Source: Propionicimonas sp020161015
GTDB taxonomy: Bacteria; Actinomycetota; Actinomycetes; Propionibacteriales; Propionibacteriaceae
Assembly (NCBI RefSeq): GCF_964266745.1
Contig: NZ_CAXWGX010000026.1
Span: forward strand, 124,001-188,000
Direction: 5' to 3'
DNA: 64,000 nucleotides
The notes beneath the pieces were generated by a model. That model searched no databases, was not told where the DNA came from, and saw only the letters and a program-made list of their open reading frames with translations. Shown here one piece after another: positions 40,975-49,677 of the stretch. The translations under genes and the position numbers were made by a program. Positions within the stretch are counted from its first letter, which is position 1. Each line of letters opens with the position of its first letter.

Positions 40975-42570
40975 GTGATCCGTGTGCTTGACCCTGCCAC
41001 CGCTGTGCAGCGGCCCGTGCGGGCGCGGAGATGGGAGGACGGCGACCGGCGCAGGGCGCCCGCGCAGCTGCGGCCCACCGTCTACGTGGCCGAGAAGCTG
41101 CTGGTCCGGGGGGACCAGACCGACCAGGGCCTCGAGCCGAAGGTCGCCACCCTGCTGGCCGAGCGCTTCGGCTGGACGCTCTCGCCGGTCGGCAAGCCCG
41201 AGCCGCGCCGGGAGTACCGCCTGGACGTGAAGCTGGAGTCGCGGCGTCCCCAGGTGCTCACCCTCTCGGTGGCCGAGGGCAGGCTGGCCGCACCCCCGGA
41301 CGCCTGGCTGGCGCTCCAGCACATCGCCGACGAGTTCCCTGAGCTCGCCGGGGAGTTCGAGTTGGTGCACGTGCTCGCCGCGACCACGCTCACCGGCATC
41401 GGGGGCTACTGGAGCGGCATCGGCGGCTACTGGAGCGGGATCGGCGGCTACTGGAGCGGCATCGGCGGCTACTGGAGCGGGATCGGTACCTCCAGCACGC
41501 CCGGCGAGTACGGAGTGCCCGGCCTGGGCGGCCGCTCCCCGGTCGCGCTGGTGGTGGCCGACCCGGCGCTCACCGCGCCGAAGGTCGCCCGGCCGCCCGT
41601 GGTGGTCATGCCCGACACCGGCATCGGCGTCCACCCCTGGTTCCGGGACCTCTCCGCCCAGCCGCTCGCCTTCCCGCCGCCGCCGGCCTCCGGCGTCGAG
41701 GTGAAGGGCTCCCCGGTGGCGGACGTCGACGACGGCGTCACCGACTACCTCACCGGCGACATCCAGCGACTCGCGGGGCACGGGACCTTCATCGCCGGCA
41801 TCGTCCGGCAGGCCTGCCCGTCGGCACGACTGGAGGCGCACGCGGTGATGGCGTCCTCCGGGGTCATGGAGGAGGACGTCCTGCTCGACGACCTGCACGA
41901 CCTGCTCGAACGGCAGCTCGGCGCCCTCGAGTCCGGCGACGCCGCCGCAGTGGTGGACGTGCTGACGCTGTCGGTCGGCTACTACCACGAGGAGGGTGCG
42001 GACGCCGACGACGCCAGCATCGCGCAGGTGCTGCGCGACCTCGGGCGGGCCGGCGTGCTCGTCGTCGCCGGCGCCGGCAACGACGCCACGACCGAGCCGA
42101 TGCTGCCGGCCGGCTTCGCCGCCGGGCCGGCGGAGGCGTCCGCGCTGCCGCTGGTGAGCGTGGGCTCGCTGAACCCCAACGGGGCGTCGGTCTCGCTGTT
42201 CTCCAACGCCGGGGAGTGGGTGACCACCTACCGCACCGGCGCCGCCATCGTCTCGACGCTGCCGGTGAACATGAACGCCGGGGTGCAGTCCTCGTCCCGC
42301 GTCGACGGGGACGCGTCCCTCACCCCCGCCCAGCGGCGGGCCCTCCACGCGGGCGTCGGGCAACCCCCGAGGGACCGCAGCACGATCGACCGCGACGACT
42401 ACTCCGGTGGCTTCGGCGTGTGGAGCGGCACCTCCTTCGCCACCCCGGTGCTCGCCGGCGAGCTGGCCCGGGCGCTGCTGGAGAAGGGCACGGACGCGGT
42501 CGACCTGTCCTCGATGCTCGACCGCGGCTGGGCCGCGCTGTCGTCCGTCCTCGGGCTGGACCGGCCGTGA
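40975..42570 (+). CDS. Subtilisin-like (S8) peptidase with GIGGYWS repeats, no signal peptide
   Basis: 531 residues. N-terminal ~135-residue domain of unknown type, then four tandem GIGGYWS heptads (141-168) plus a final GIG, then the S8 domain with full triad: D214 in MPDTGIGVHPW, H269 in LAGHGTFIAG, S487 in SGTSFATPV; oxyanion-region AGAGND. No signal peptide, so it is probably cytoplasmic. GTG 40975 is preceded by GAGGGAGG. Divergent from the Cys-array protease and translationally coupled to the sigma factor. Repeats may be a cleavage or binding platform. Confidence 0.88.
   Translation: MIRVLDPATAVQRPVRARRWEDGDRRRAPAQLRPTVYVAEKLLVRGDQTDQGLEPKVATLLAERFGWTLSPVGKPEPRREYRLDVKLESRRPQVLTLSVAEGRLAAPPDAWLALQHIADEFPELAGEFELVHVLAATTLTGIGGYWSGIGGYWSGIGGYWSGIGGYWSGIGTSSTPGEYGVPGLGGRSPVALVVADPALTAPKVARPPVVVMPDTGIGVHPWFRDLSAQPLAFPPPPASGVEVKGSPVADVDDGVTDYLTGDIQRLAGHGTFIAGIVRQACPSARLEAHAVMASSGVMEEDVLLDDLHDLLERQLGALESGDAAAVVDVLTLSVGYYHEEGADADDASIAQVLRDLGRAGVLVVAGAGNDATTEPMLPAGFAAGPAEASALPLVSVGSLNPNGASVSLFSNAGEWVTTYRTGAAIVSTLPVNMNAGVQSSSRVDGDASLTPAQRRALHAGVGQPPRDRSTIDRDDYSGGFGVWSGTSFATPVLAGELARALLEKGTDAVDLSSMLDRGWAALSSVLGLDRP
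41395..41487 (+). repeat. 21-bp tandem repeat encoding GIGGYWS
   Basis: Four full 21-bp units and a partial fifth within the subtilisin gene. Units differ only at wobble positions (GGC/GGG, GGG/GGC), so the protein heptad is identical in all four copies. Confidence 0.9.
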
Positions 42571-43136
42571 GTGCCACCGCCTCGCTCGGCGCGCGCGCGG
42601 CGCAGGCCTTCGTCGCCTACCGGGACGGGGACCGCGAGCAGCTACGCGAACTGGTCGCCCTGCTGACGCCGCTGCTGTGGCACACCGCCCGCTCCCAGCA
42701 CGCGCCCCGCGAGATCGCGGAGGACGCCATCCAGACCGCGTGGCTCCGCCTGGTGGACGCCGCGGACACCATCACCGACCCCCGGGGGGTCGTCTCCTGG
42801 CTCGTGGTGACCGTGAAGCGCGAGACGTGGCGGCTGCTGCGCCTTGCCGGCCGGGAGACCACGCCGGAGTCCGGCGTGCCCGACGTCACCGACGCCGTCA
42901 CGCCCGAGGACGCCGCCGTCTCCGGCGACCAGCAGCGGGTGCTGTGGGCTCACGTCGACGAACTGCCCGAACGCTGCCGGGCCCTGCTCCGGGTGATCGC
43001 CTTCGCCCCGGCTCCCGACTACGCGGGGGTCGCGGCCAGCCTCGGCATGCCCGTGGGCAGCATCGGTCCCACGCGCGGACGGTGCCTGGCCAAGCTCCGC
43101 GCGATCCTGCTCTCCGACCCCAGATGGGAGGCCTGA
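42567..43136 (+). CDS. ECF-type RNA polymerase sigma factor
   Basis: 189 residues. Region 2: ALLTPLLWHTARSQHAPREIAEDAIQTAWLRLVDAADTITDPRGVVSWLVVTVKRETWRLLR; region 4: VDELPERCRALLRVIAFAPAPDYAGVAASLGMPVGSIGPTRGRCLAKLRAIL. GTG 42567 overlaps the peptidase stop. Such sigma factors sit between S8 and CHAT genes in this cassette and probably drive its own transcription. No classical anti-sigma with membrane helix is adjacent; the next gene is the candidate partner. Confidence 0.92.
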   Translation: MSATASLGARAAQAFVAYRDGDREQLRELVALLTPLLWHTARSQHAPREIAEDAIQTAWLRLVDAADTITDPRGVVSWLVVTVKRETWRLLRLAGRETTPESGVPDVTDAVTPEDAAVSGDQQRVLWAHVDELPERCRALLRVIAFAPAPDYAGVAASLGMPVGSIGPTRGRCLAKLRAILLSDPRWEA

Positions 43137-43137
43137 C

Positions 43138-43596
43138 ATGCCCGAAGAGTTCCCTGACGGCCTCATCGACGAGGTGGACGAGCGAATCCTCGCCGGCCTG
43201 GCGACGCTGTACGAGACCATCGACCCGGTGCCGCCGGGCCTGCTGGAGCGCATCGACTTCGCCCTGGCGGTGGCCGAGCTGGAGGCCGACATCGCCGAGC
43301 TCAGCCGCGGCGAGCTGGTCGGCGTCCGCGGCGAGGAGACCGACTCGGTCACTTTCACCAGCGGGACGCTGAGCCTGATGGTGACCACGGCCGCCTCCGC
43401 CCACCACGTCCGGATCGACGGCTGGGTGACCAGCCCCGGTGCAGAGGTGGACGTCGTCGGTGAGGGGCTGACCCGCACCACCGTGGCCGACGAGGCCGGG
43501 CGCTTCTCGGTCGAGGGCGTCCCCCGCGGGCGGGCGCACTTCGTGGTCCGCCGCGAGGGCTACCGTCCGGTGATCACGCCGTCGATGGAGATCTGA
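43138..43596 (+). CDS. Small protein with carboxypeptidase-regulatory-like domain
   Basis: 152 residues, ATG two bases after the sigma stop. N-terminal helical part (DEVDERILAGLATLYETIDPVPPGLLERIDFALAVAELEADIAEL) then a beta-rich VRIDGWVTSPGAEVDVVGEGLTRTTVADEAGRFSVEGVPRGRAHFVV, resembling the transthyretin-like/carboxypeptidase-regulatory fold. No enzymatic residues. The helical half beside a sigma factor suggests an anti-sigma or adaptor role, unproven. Confidence 0.78.
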   Translation: MPEEFPDGLIDEVDERILAGLATLYETIDPVPPGLLERIDFALAVAELEADIAELSRGELVGVRGEETDSVTFTSGTLSLMVTTAASAHHVRIDGWVTSPGAEVDVVGEGLTRTTVADEAGRFSVEGVPRGRAHFVVRREGYRPVITPSMEI

Positions 43597-43679
43597 CGAC
43601 GACGGTTCCTGCACAGGCCCTGGCCCGCGCGCGGGACCTGCGGCTCGCGAGCCTGGCGGACAACGCCGCCGGGCGGGCC

Positions 43680-46130
43680 GTGCGCGCCGCCCGGACGCTG
43701 CGGACCGCGCTGTCGCTCCTGCCACCCGTGGACGCCCCGGCACCGCGCGAGGTGGACGTCGTGCGGGTGTCGTGCCTGCTCACGCTCGCCCTGTCGGAGC
43801 TGGCGACCGGGGGGCTGGTCGCGGCAGAGCCGCACCTCGCCGACGCCCGGCGGATCGCCGGGGACGACCCGGAGCTGCTGGCCCGGTGGCGCTGCCAGCG
43901 GGGGAACATCCTGGGCCGGTGCGGCGACTTCGCGACAGCGGCCGCCGAGCTGGCCGTCGTGGTGGACGAGCCGCAGTGGTTCACCACCGTCGAGCGCTGC
44001 GCGATGCTGCTGAACCGGGGCATGGTGTTCGTCGAGCTGGGACGCCCGGAGGAGGCGGCGGCTGCCTTCCGCGGCGCGTCCGCCCTGGCCGCGGAGGCCG
44101 GCGACCCCCGGCACCTCTTCATGGCCGAGCACAACCTCGGCTACGCCCTCTACCTCACCGGCGACCTGCCCGCGGCCCTGGCCACGATGGCGGCGGCAGA
44201 GGAGATGCCCGCGGACGTCTTCCGGGGCCCGTCGCTGCTCGACCTGGGCCGGGTGCTGGGAGAGGCGGGCCTGCTGGACGAGGCCCTGTCCGCGCTCGAC
44301 CGTGCCCGGCGCGCCTGCCGCCCGCGGCAGGACCAGCTCCTTCGCGCGGAGATCGACCTCGAGCGCGCCCGCATCCTGCGCCTGGCCGGCGAGGTCGCGG
44401 AGGCCGCCGCAGCCGCCCGCGCGTCCCGCGAGCGGTTCGCGCGGCTGGGGGCCGCCGCACCGGCGGCCCGGGCCGATCTCACCGTGCTCGACTGCGCCCT
44501 CAGCCGTGGCCGGGGCCTCGCCCGCGTGCTCGACGGGGCACTGGCCGACGAGGCGGTGGCCGTCGACCTCGGGGACGCGGAACTGCGCGCCCGCAGCATC
44601 GCCGTGGCGGCCGAGGCCGCCGCGCGCCTGGGACGGGTGGACGTCGCCCGCGCGGCGTTGCGGCGCTACCCGTCCGACTCGTTCGGGCTGGTCGTGCACC
44701 TGCGCCACGCCTACGCCGCGGCGCTCACCGACGTGGCGTCCGGGCGATCGCCGGGACGCCGCCTGGCCGCCGCGGCCTCGGACCTGGCGGCCAGCCAGGC
44801 GGTCAGCGCGTCGCTGGATTCGCGCGCGGCCCGCAAGGTGCTCAGCCTCCGGCTGGCCGGCCTCGACACCGCGCTCGCGGTCGGCCGCGGGCCGGGCGCG
44901 GTGCTGGCGTCCCTGGAGCGGTGGAGCAGCCGGGGACTTCCGGTGGTCCGTCCGCCCGACGATCCCCGCCAGGCGGCGCTGACCCGCCGCCTGCGGGCGC
45001 TGTCGCAGGCGTTGCGGGACGAGCCGTCCGGGCCGGGCGCCGCCGGGCGCCGCATGGAGGTCGACCGCCTCCAGCGGGAGCTGCTCGACCTGGGGCTCGC
45101 GCAACGACAGGCGGACGCCACGTCCCACCCGCTGCCCACGCTGGAGGAGGCGCTCGACACCCTCGCCGGGGAGGGCCGCGCGCTGCTGCGGCTGTTCGCG
45201 CACGAGGGGGCCCTGTGGGGCGTGGCCGTGGTGGGGGGCCGCCGGCGGCTGGCGCGGCTGGCCGGCCTCGGCGAGTGCCTCGAGGTGACCCGGCGGCTGC
45301 GGGCGGACCTGCGCGCCGCAGCCCACCAGCCGCCCGCCCCGCTGGGCGCCGCCATCGCGTCGTCGCTGGCCGCCGGGCTCGGCTGGCTGGACGACGCGGT
45401 CCTCGGGCCGTGGCGGCCGGGGCCGTCGACCGGGCTCGTGGTGATCGGCAGCCACGCGGTGGCGTCGGTGCCGTGGGGGCTGCTGCCCACGCTCGGCAGC
45501 GTCCCGGTCACCGTCGCCCGTTCGGTGACCGAGTGGGCGGCGGGGCGGAGCGTGACCGCCCGCCCGGCGGTGCAGGTGCTCACCGGTCCCGGGCTCACCC
45601 ACGCCGACGCGGAAGGACGGCGCGTCGCTGCGTCCTGGCCATCGGCCCGGCTAGCGGTGCAGGCGGGGGCTTCCGAGCTCGTCGCAGCGCTGGAGGGGGC
45701 GGACGTGGTGCACGTGGCGGCGCACGGGCAGCACCGGGCGGCCAGCCCGCTGTTCTCCTCGCTGCGCATGGCCGACGGCGAGGTCTTCGCCCACGAGTTG
45801 CCCGCCGGGCGGGTGCGGGCGCGGCACGTCGTGCTGTCGGCATGCGACGTCGGGACGGCCCAGGTGCGTCCCGGCGACGAACCCCTCGGACTCGCCGACA
45901 CGCTGCTCTCCCTCGGGGTCGGCTCGGTCGTGGCCGCCGTCGCGCCGGTGGCCGACGACACCACCGCAGCGGTGATGGCCGCCTACCACCGGGGCCTGCG
46001 CCGCGGGCTGCCCAGCGACGAGGCCCTCGCCGCCGCCGGGCCGGGCTCGCCGTTCGTCGTCCTCGGCTCGCCATGGCGCTCTCGAGAGGAGGCGGATCCG
46101 GCGGGCTCGGACACCTTCCCCGCGGGGTGA
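43680..46130 (+). CDS. TPR-like helical repeat protein with C-terminal CHAT protease domain
   Basis: 816 residues. ~1-450 Ala/Leu/Arg-rich TPR-like helices; C-terminal CHAT (caspase-HetF-associated) domain with catalytic His in HVAAHGQH (H682) and Cys in VLSACDVG (C722), ending GSPFVVLGSPW. CHAT proteins are caspase-like proteases in cell-death and defence systems. GTG 43680 is the first canonical start, but family-like sequence (ALARARDLRLASLADNAAGRAV) extends upstream in frame to a CTG at 43593 overlapping the previous TGA, so the real start may be there. Confidence 0.87.
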   Translation: MRAARTLRTALSLLPPVDAPAPREVDVVRVSCLLTLALSELATGGLVAAEPHLADARRIAGDDPELLARWRCQRGNILGRCGDFATAAAELAVVVDEPQWFTTVERCAMLLNRGMVFVELGRPEEAAAAFRGASALAAEAGDPRHLFMAEHNLGYALYLTGDLPAALATMAAAEEMPADVFRGPSLLDLGRVLGEAGLLDEALSALDRARRACRPRQDQLLRAEIDLERARILRLAGEVAEAAAAARASRERFARLGAAAPAARADLTVLDCALSRGRGLARVLDGALADEAVAVDLGDAELRARSIAVAAEAAARLGRVDVARAALRRYPSDSFGLVVHLRHAYAAALTDVASGRSPGRRLAAAASDLAASQAVSASLDSRAARKVLSLRLAGLDTALAVGRGPGAVLASLERWSSRGLPVVRPPDDPRQAALTRRLRALSQALRDEPSGPGAAGRRMEVDRLQRELLDLGLAQRQADATSHPLPTLEEALDTLAGEGRALLRLFAHEGALWGVAVVGGRRRLARLAGLGECLEVTRRLRADLRAAAHQPPAPLGAAIASSLAAGLGWLDDAVLGPWRPGPSTGLVVIGSHAVASVPWGLLPTLGSVPVTVARSVTEWAAGRSVTARPAVQVLTGPGLTHADAEGRRVAASWPSARLAVQAGASELVAALEGADVVHVAAHGQHRAASPLFSSLRMADGEVFAHELPAGRVRARHVVLSACDVGTAQVRPGDEPLGLADTLLSLGVGSVVAAVAPVADDTTAAVMAAYHRGLRRGLPSDEALAAAGPGSPFVVLGSPWRSREEADPAGSDTFPAG

Positions 46131-46151
46131 TCGAGTATTACCCTGTACTAC

Positions 46152-46310
46152 ATGCCCGCACCGCAACGTCGCACGCTCGTGTACTCCGTCCGGCTCAGCC
46201 CGCAGGAGAGCAACGCCATCCAGAAGATCGCGGACGCCCGCCACCTGCCGGCGTCCACCCTCGTCCGCGCCTGGATCCTCGACCGGCTCGACGCCGAGCA
46301 GCGGGCCTGA
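46152..46310 (+). CDS. Short ribbon-helix-helix protein
   Basis: 52 residues: TLVYSVRLSPQESNAIQKIADARHLPASTLVRAWILDRLDAEQRA, a beta strand followed by two helices as in CopG/Arc-type DNA binders. The ATG follows a GTATTAC-N3-GTACTAC direct repeat at 46135-46151 that could be both -10 and operator, with a leaderless mRNA. The stop overlaps the GNAT ATG. Could be an autoregulator or antitoxin for the acetyltransferase. Confidence 0.75.
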   Translation: MPAPQRRTLVYSVRLSPQESNAIQKIADARHLPASTLVRAWILDRLDAEQRA

Positions 46311-46867
46311 TGCTCGGATCCAAGCCCACCCTGGCCGGAGGGGTGGTGACGCTGCGTCCGGTGACCGCCGCGGACGCCGCCACCCTCAAGGAGCTGATGG
46401 CCGACCCCGAGGTCGGCGTCCTCACCGGCTCGGTGCACTCCCGGGCGGAGGCCGCGGACGAGCAGTACACCCTCGACCAGCTGCGCGAGGTCTACGGACG
46501 CTGGGCGGTCGCGGAGGACCGCGTGGTGTGGGTGATCGTCGAGAACGCCACCGGACGCGTCGTCGGCGAGTCGGTCCTGAACGACCTCGACGAGGACAAC
46601 CTGAGCTGCGGCTTCCGGATCTGGATCAGCGGCGCCACCGGACGCGGGCTCGGCACGGAAGCCGTCCGCCTGAGCGTCGGCCACGCCTTCGCCGTCGGAC
46701 TGCACCGGGTGGAGCTGGAGGTCTACGACTTCAACCCGCGCGCCCGGCACGTCTACGAGAAGGTCGGGTTCGTGCACGAGGGCACCCGACGCGAGGCCCT
46801 GCGGTTCGAGGACGGGTGGGTCGACTGCCACGTGATGGGCCTGCTGGCCACGCAGTGGCGCGGGTGA
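46310..46867 (+). CDS. GNAT-family N-acetyltransferase coupled to RHH protein
   Basis: 185 residues: GGVVTLRPVTAADAATLKELMADPEV, acetyl-CoA site GFRIWISGATGRGLGTEAVRLSVGHAF, and NPRARHVYEKVGFVHEGTRREALRFEDGW, the RimJ/RimL subgroup. Start overlaps the RHH stop (TGATG). RHH-GNAT pairs include tRNA-acetylating toxin modules, but this subgroup is more often a protein or small-molecule acetyltransferase; the antitoxin is shorter than usual. Confidence 0.87.
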   Translation: MLGSKPTLAGGVVTLRPVTAADAATLKELMADPEVGVLTGSVHSRAEAADEQYTLDQLREVYGRWAVAEDRVVWVIVENATGRVVGESVLNDLDEDNLSCGFRIWISGATGRGLGTEAVRLSVGHAFAVGLHRVELEVYDFNPRARHVYEKVGFVHEGTRREALRFEDGWVDCHVMGLLATQWRG

Positions 46868-46919
46868 GTCCGGCGCCGCCGGGCGATGTGGCAGGGTTCG
46901 GGTGAGCGAAAGGACTGCG

Positions 46920-47942
46920 ATGCGGTTGTTGTTCCTCGGTGCCGGGGCCATCGGCACCTACGTGGGCGGCTCGCTGGCCGCCGCCGGGCACCACGTCACC
47001 TACAGCGAGCAGCCGGAGGCCGCCGCCGTCATCGCCGAGCAGGGGCTCCGGCTGACCAGGGACGGGCGCACGACCTCCGTCCGCGACTTCGCCATCTTCG
47101 GCTCCGCCGCCGAGGCGCTCGCCGCGGGGCCGCACGACGCGTGCGTATTCGCCCTGAAGTCCTTCGACACCGAGCCGGCCCTCGACGGGCTGGTCGCGAC
47201 CGGCGCAGAACTGCCACCCGTGCTGTCGCTGCAGAACGGGGTGGACAACGAGCCGGCGATCGCCGCCCGCCTCGGCGCGGACCGGGTGATCACCGGGACG
47301 GTGACGACCGCCGTCGGCAAGCCCGGGATCGGACAGGTGGTCGAGGAGAAGCGCCGCGGCATCGGCATCGCCCTGGACCACCCCCTCGGCGAGCGCCTGG
47401 TCGCCGCGCTGAACGACGCCGGGCTGAACGGCGTCGGCTACCCGCACGCGGGGCCGATGAAGTGGTCGAAGCTGCTCACCAACCTCACCGGGAACGCGAC
47501 CTCGGCGATCCTCGACGAGCCGGTCTCCGCGCTGTTCGCCGACCGGCGGCTGTACGAGGTGGAACTCGCCGTCCTGCGCGAGTGCCTCGCCGTGATGGAG
47601 GCCCTCGGCCACAAGCCGGTCGACCTGCCCGGCACCCCCGTGCGCGCCCTCGCGCTCGCGGCGACACGGCTCCCGCGCTTCATCGCCCAGCCCGCGCTCA
47701 CCCGGGCCCTGGGCGGCGGACGGGGCGACAAGATGCCGTCCTTCCACATCGACCTGCACTCCGGGCGCGGCCGCACGGAGGTGCGCTACCTCAACGGCGC
47801 GGTGGTCCGCCACGGCGAGCAGCACGGCGTCCCCACCCCGGTGAACCGCGTCCTCACCGAGACGCTCGAGGCGCTCAGCGCCGGCACCCTCAGCCTGGAG
47901 ACCTTCCGCCACTCCCCGGAGGCGTTGCTCGCCCTCCTGTGA
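46920..47942 (+). CDS. Ketopantoate reductase family protein
   Basis: 340 residues. N-terminal Rossmann MRLLFLGAGAIGTYVGGSLAAAGHHV with GxGxxG, LKSFDTEPAL and SLQNGVDNE in the NADPH domain, and helical C-terminal domain with KWSKLLTNLTGNATSAI (catalytic Lys) and NGAVVRHGEQHGVPTPVNRVL. This fits 2-dehydropantoate 2-reductase (PanE/ApbA) relatives; whether it is the pantothenate enzyme is uncertain. ATG 46920 has GAAAGGAC upstream; a GTG at 46902 is an alternative. Confidence 0.88.
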   Translation: MRLLFLGAGAIGTYVGGSLAAAGHHVTYSEQPEAAAVIAEQGLRLTRDGRTTSVRDFAIFGSAAEALAAGPHDACVFALKSFDTEPALDGLVATGAELPPVLSLQNGVDNEPAIAARLGADRVITGTVTTAVGKPGIGQVVEEKRRGIGIALDHPLGERLVAALNDAGLNGVGYPHAGPMKWSKLLTNLTGNATSAILDEPVSALFADRRLYEVELAVLRECLAVMEALGHKPVDLPGTPVRALALAATRLPRFIAQPALTRALGGGRGDKMPSFHIDLHSGRGRTEVRYLNGAVVRHGEQHGVPTPVNRVLTETLEALSAGTLSLETFRHSPEALLALL

Positions 47943-47948
47943 GGCCGG

Positions 47949-49025
47949 TCAGCCCCCGGCCAGGTGGACGGGGATCCTGCGGTGGCCGAAGTCGCCGGCG
48001 GCGTCGGCGAAGCAGCCGGCGATGACGGCGTCGCAGTCCGGGCAGCGGCCGTCCGCGGTGAGGCGGTACTCGAGGATCTGGTACCAGTCGCGCCGCACCA
48101 GGGCCTGGCCGCACTCCGGACACCAGGTGGTCTCGCCGTCCGGGTCGCGCACGTTGCCGGTGTAGACGTGGTGCAGCCCCTCCTCCCGGGCGATCCGGCG
48201 TGCCCGGCGCAGCGTGGAGGGCGGAGTCGGCGGGACGTCCATCAGGTGGTGGGACGGGTGGAACGCGGAGAAGTGCAGCGGGACGTCCGGGCCCAGCTCG
48301 CCGGCGACCCACCCCGACAGCCGGCGCACCTCGTCGTCGGTGTCGTTGTGGCCGGGGATCAGCAGCGTCGTCAGCTCCACCCAGACCGGCGTCTCGTGCA
48401 CCAGGTAGCTGATGGTGTCCAGCACCGGCTGCAGGTGCGAGCGGGTCAGCCGGGCGTAGAACTCCTCGCTGAACGACTTCAGGTCGACGTTCGCCGCGTC
48501 GATGTGGGCGAAGAACTCCCGCCGCGGCTCGGGGTTGACGTAGCCGGCGGTCACCGCGACCGTCTTCAGGCCCTCCTCGTGGCAGGCGTCCGCGGCGTCC
48601 ATCGCGTACTCGGCGAAGATCACCGGGTCGTTGTAGGTGAACGCCACGCTGCGGCAGCCCCACTGCGTGGCCGCCCGGGCGATCGACGCCGGCGAGGCGG
48701 CATCCTGCAACCGGTCGGCGTCCCGGGACGTGCTGATGTCCCAGTTCTGGCAGTACCGGCAGGCGAGGTTGCAGCCGACCGTGCCGAAGGAGAGCACGCT
48801 GCTGCCCGGGTAGAAGTGGGCCAGCGGCTTCTTCTCGATCGGGTCGACGCAGAACCCGGACGCCAGCCCGTAGGTGGTCAGCACCAGCTGCGACCCGTCG
48901 CGCCGCCGGACGAAGCAGGCGCCGCGCTGGCCGTCCCTCAGCTTGCACTCCTGCGGGCACAGGTCGCACTGGAGCCGGCCGTCGTCGAGGGCGTGCCACC
49001 AGCGCGCGGGACGGGGCGTCGCCAT
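47949..49025 (-). CDS. amrS: AmmeMemoRadiSam system radical SAM enzyme
   Basis: 358 residues. Radical-SAM cluster motif GCNLACRYCQNW (CxxxCxxC) near residue 85, N-terminal extra cysteines CDLCPQEC and GACFV, and C-terminal CPECGQ and CPDCDAVIAGCF. It is the activase-like member of the AmmeMemoRadiSam trio encoded here together. Reaction is not known; pyruvate-formate-lyase-activase-like chemistry is suggested by the family. Downstream of amrA by 4 bp. Confidence 0.93.
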   Translation of the reverse strand: MATPRPARWWHALDDGRLQCDLCPQECKLRDGQRGACFVRRRDGSQLVLTTYGLASGFCVDPIEKKPLAHFYPGSSVLSFGTVGCNLACRYCQNWDISTSRDADRLQDAASPASIARAATQWGCRSVAFTYNDPVIFAEYAMDAADACHEEGLKTVAVTAGYVNPEPRREFFAHIDAANVDLKSFSEEFYARLTRSHLQPVLDTISYLVHETPVWVELTTLLIPGHNDTDDEVRRLSGWVAGELGPDVPLHFSAFHPSHHLMDVPPTPPSTLRRARRIAREEGLHHVYTGNVRDPDGETTWCPECGQALVRRDWYQILEYRLTADGRCPDCDAVIAGCFADAAGDFGHRRIPVHLAGG

Positions 49026-49029
49026 GTCG

Positions 49030-49677
49030 TCACCCCCGGCCGGCCAGCGTCGGTGCCGGCACCGCCGGCTCCTGCTCCTGCCAGCTGGTCACGGTGAAGC
49101 GGGCCACGCAGAGCTCCAGGTCCCAGAACGACACCGGAAGCCCCGCCTTGTGCAGCAGGTGCTCGACGAAGTCCTCCGGGTCGGACAGCTGCTCCCACAC
49201 CTGGGGGAGGAACACCCCCCGGTGCCCGTGCCAGGACAGCACCACCCCGTCGACGCCGGGATGCAGCCGCGCGAGCAGTTCGGTGCGCGAACAGCACTCC
49301 ACCGGGCTCATCGGCGAGAGCACCGACACCTCGATCCGCACCCGCGGCACCTCCTGCGCGGCGACCGGCGGGAACCGCGGGTCGTGGAAGGCCGCGGCGC
49401 ACGCGTTGCGCAGCACGTCCTCGCGCAGGGTGCGGTGAGGCTCGATCGAGCCGATGCACCCGCGCAGCCGCCCGCGCTCGGTGAGCGTCACGAACGCCGC
49501 CCCGGGGTCGTCCAGCCAGTCGGGGTCGTCCGGGGATCGCGCGGGACGGCTTCCCCGGGAGGCGATGGCCCCGCGGGCGAGGCCCAGCAGGACCGTGCCT
49601 GCCCGGGGGTCGGACGCAGGCCCGGAACGCTCGGCGGTCTTGCGGGCGCTGGTCGGGTTCAGGTCAACCTTGGTCAC
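49030..49677 (-). CDS. amrA: AmmeMemoRadiSam system protein A (AMMECR1 domain)
   Basis: 215 residues. AMMECR1 fold with the hallmark RLRGCIGSIEPHRTLREDVLRNACAAAFHDPRFPPV and RIEVSVLSP. GTG start at 49677, overlapping amrB by 14 bp. Function unknown; conserved with amrB and amrS across bacteria and archaea and with human AMMECR1. Confidence 0.93.
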   Translation of the reverse strand: MTKVDLNPTSARKTAERSGPASDPRAGTVLLGLARGAIASRGSRPARSPDDPDWLDDPGAAFVTLTERGRLRGCIGSIEPHRTLREDVLRNACAAAFHDPRFPPVAAQEVPRVRIEVSVLSPMSPVECCSRTELLARLHPGVDGVVLSWHGHRGVFLPQVWEQLSDPEDFVEHLLHKAGLPVSFWDLELCVARFTVTSWQEQEPAVPAPTLAGRG

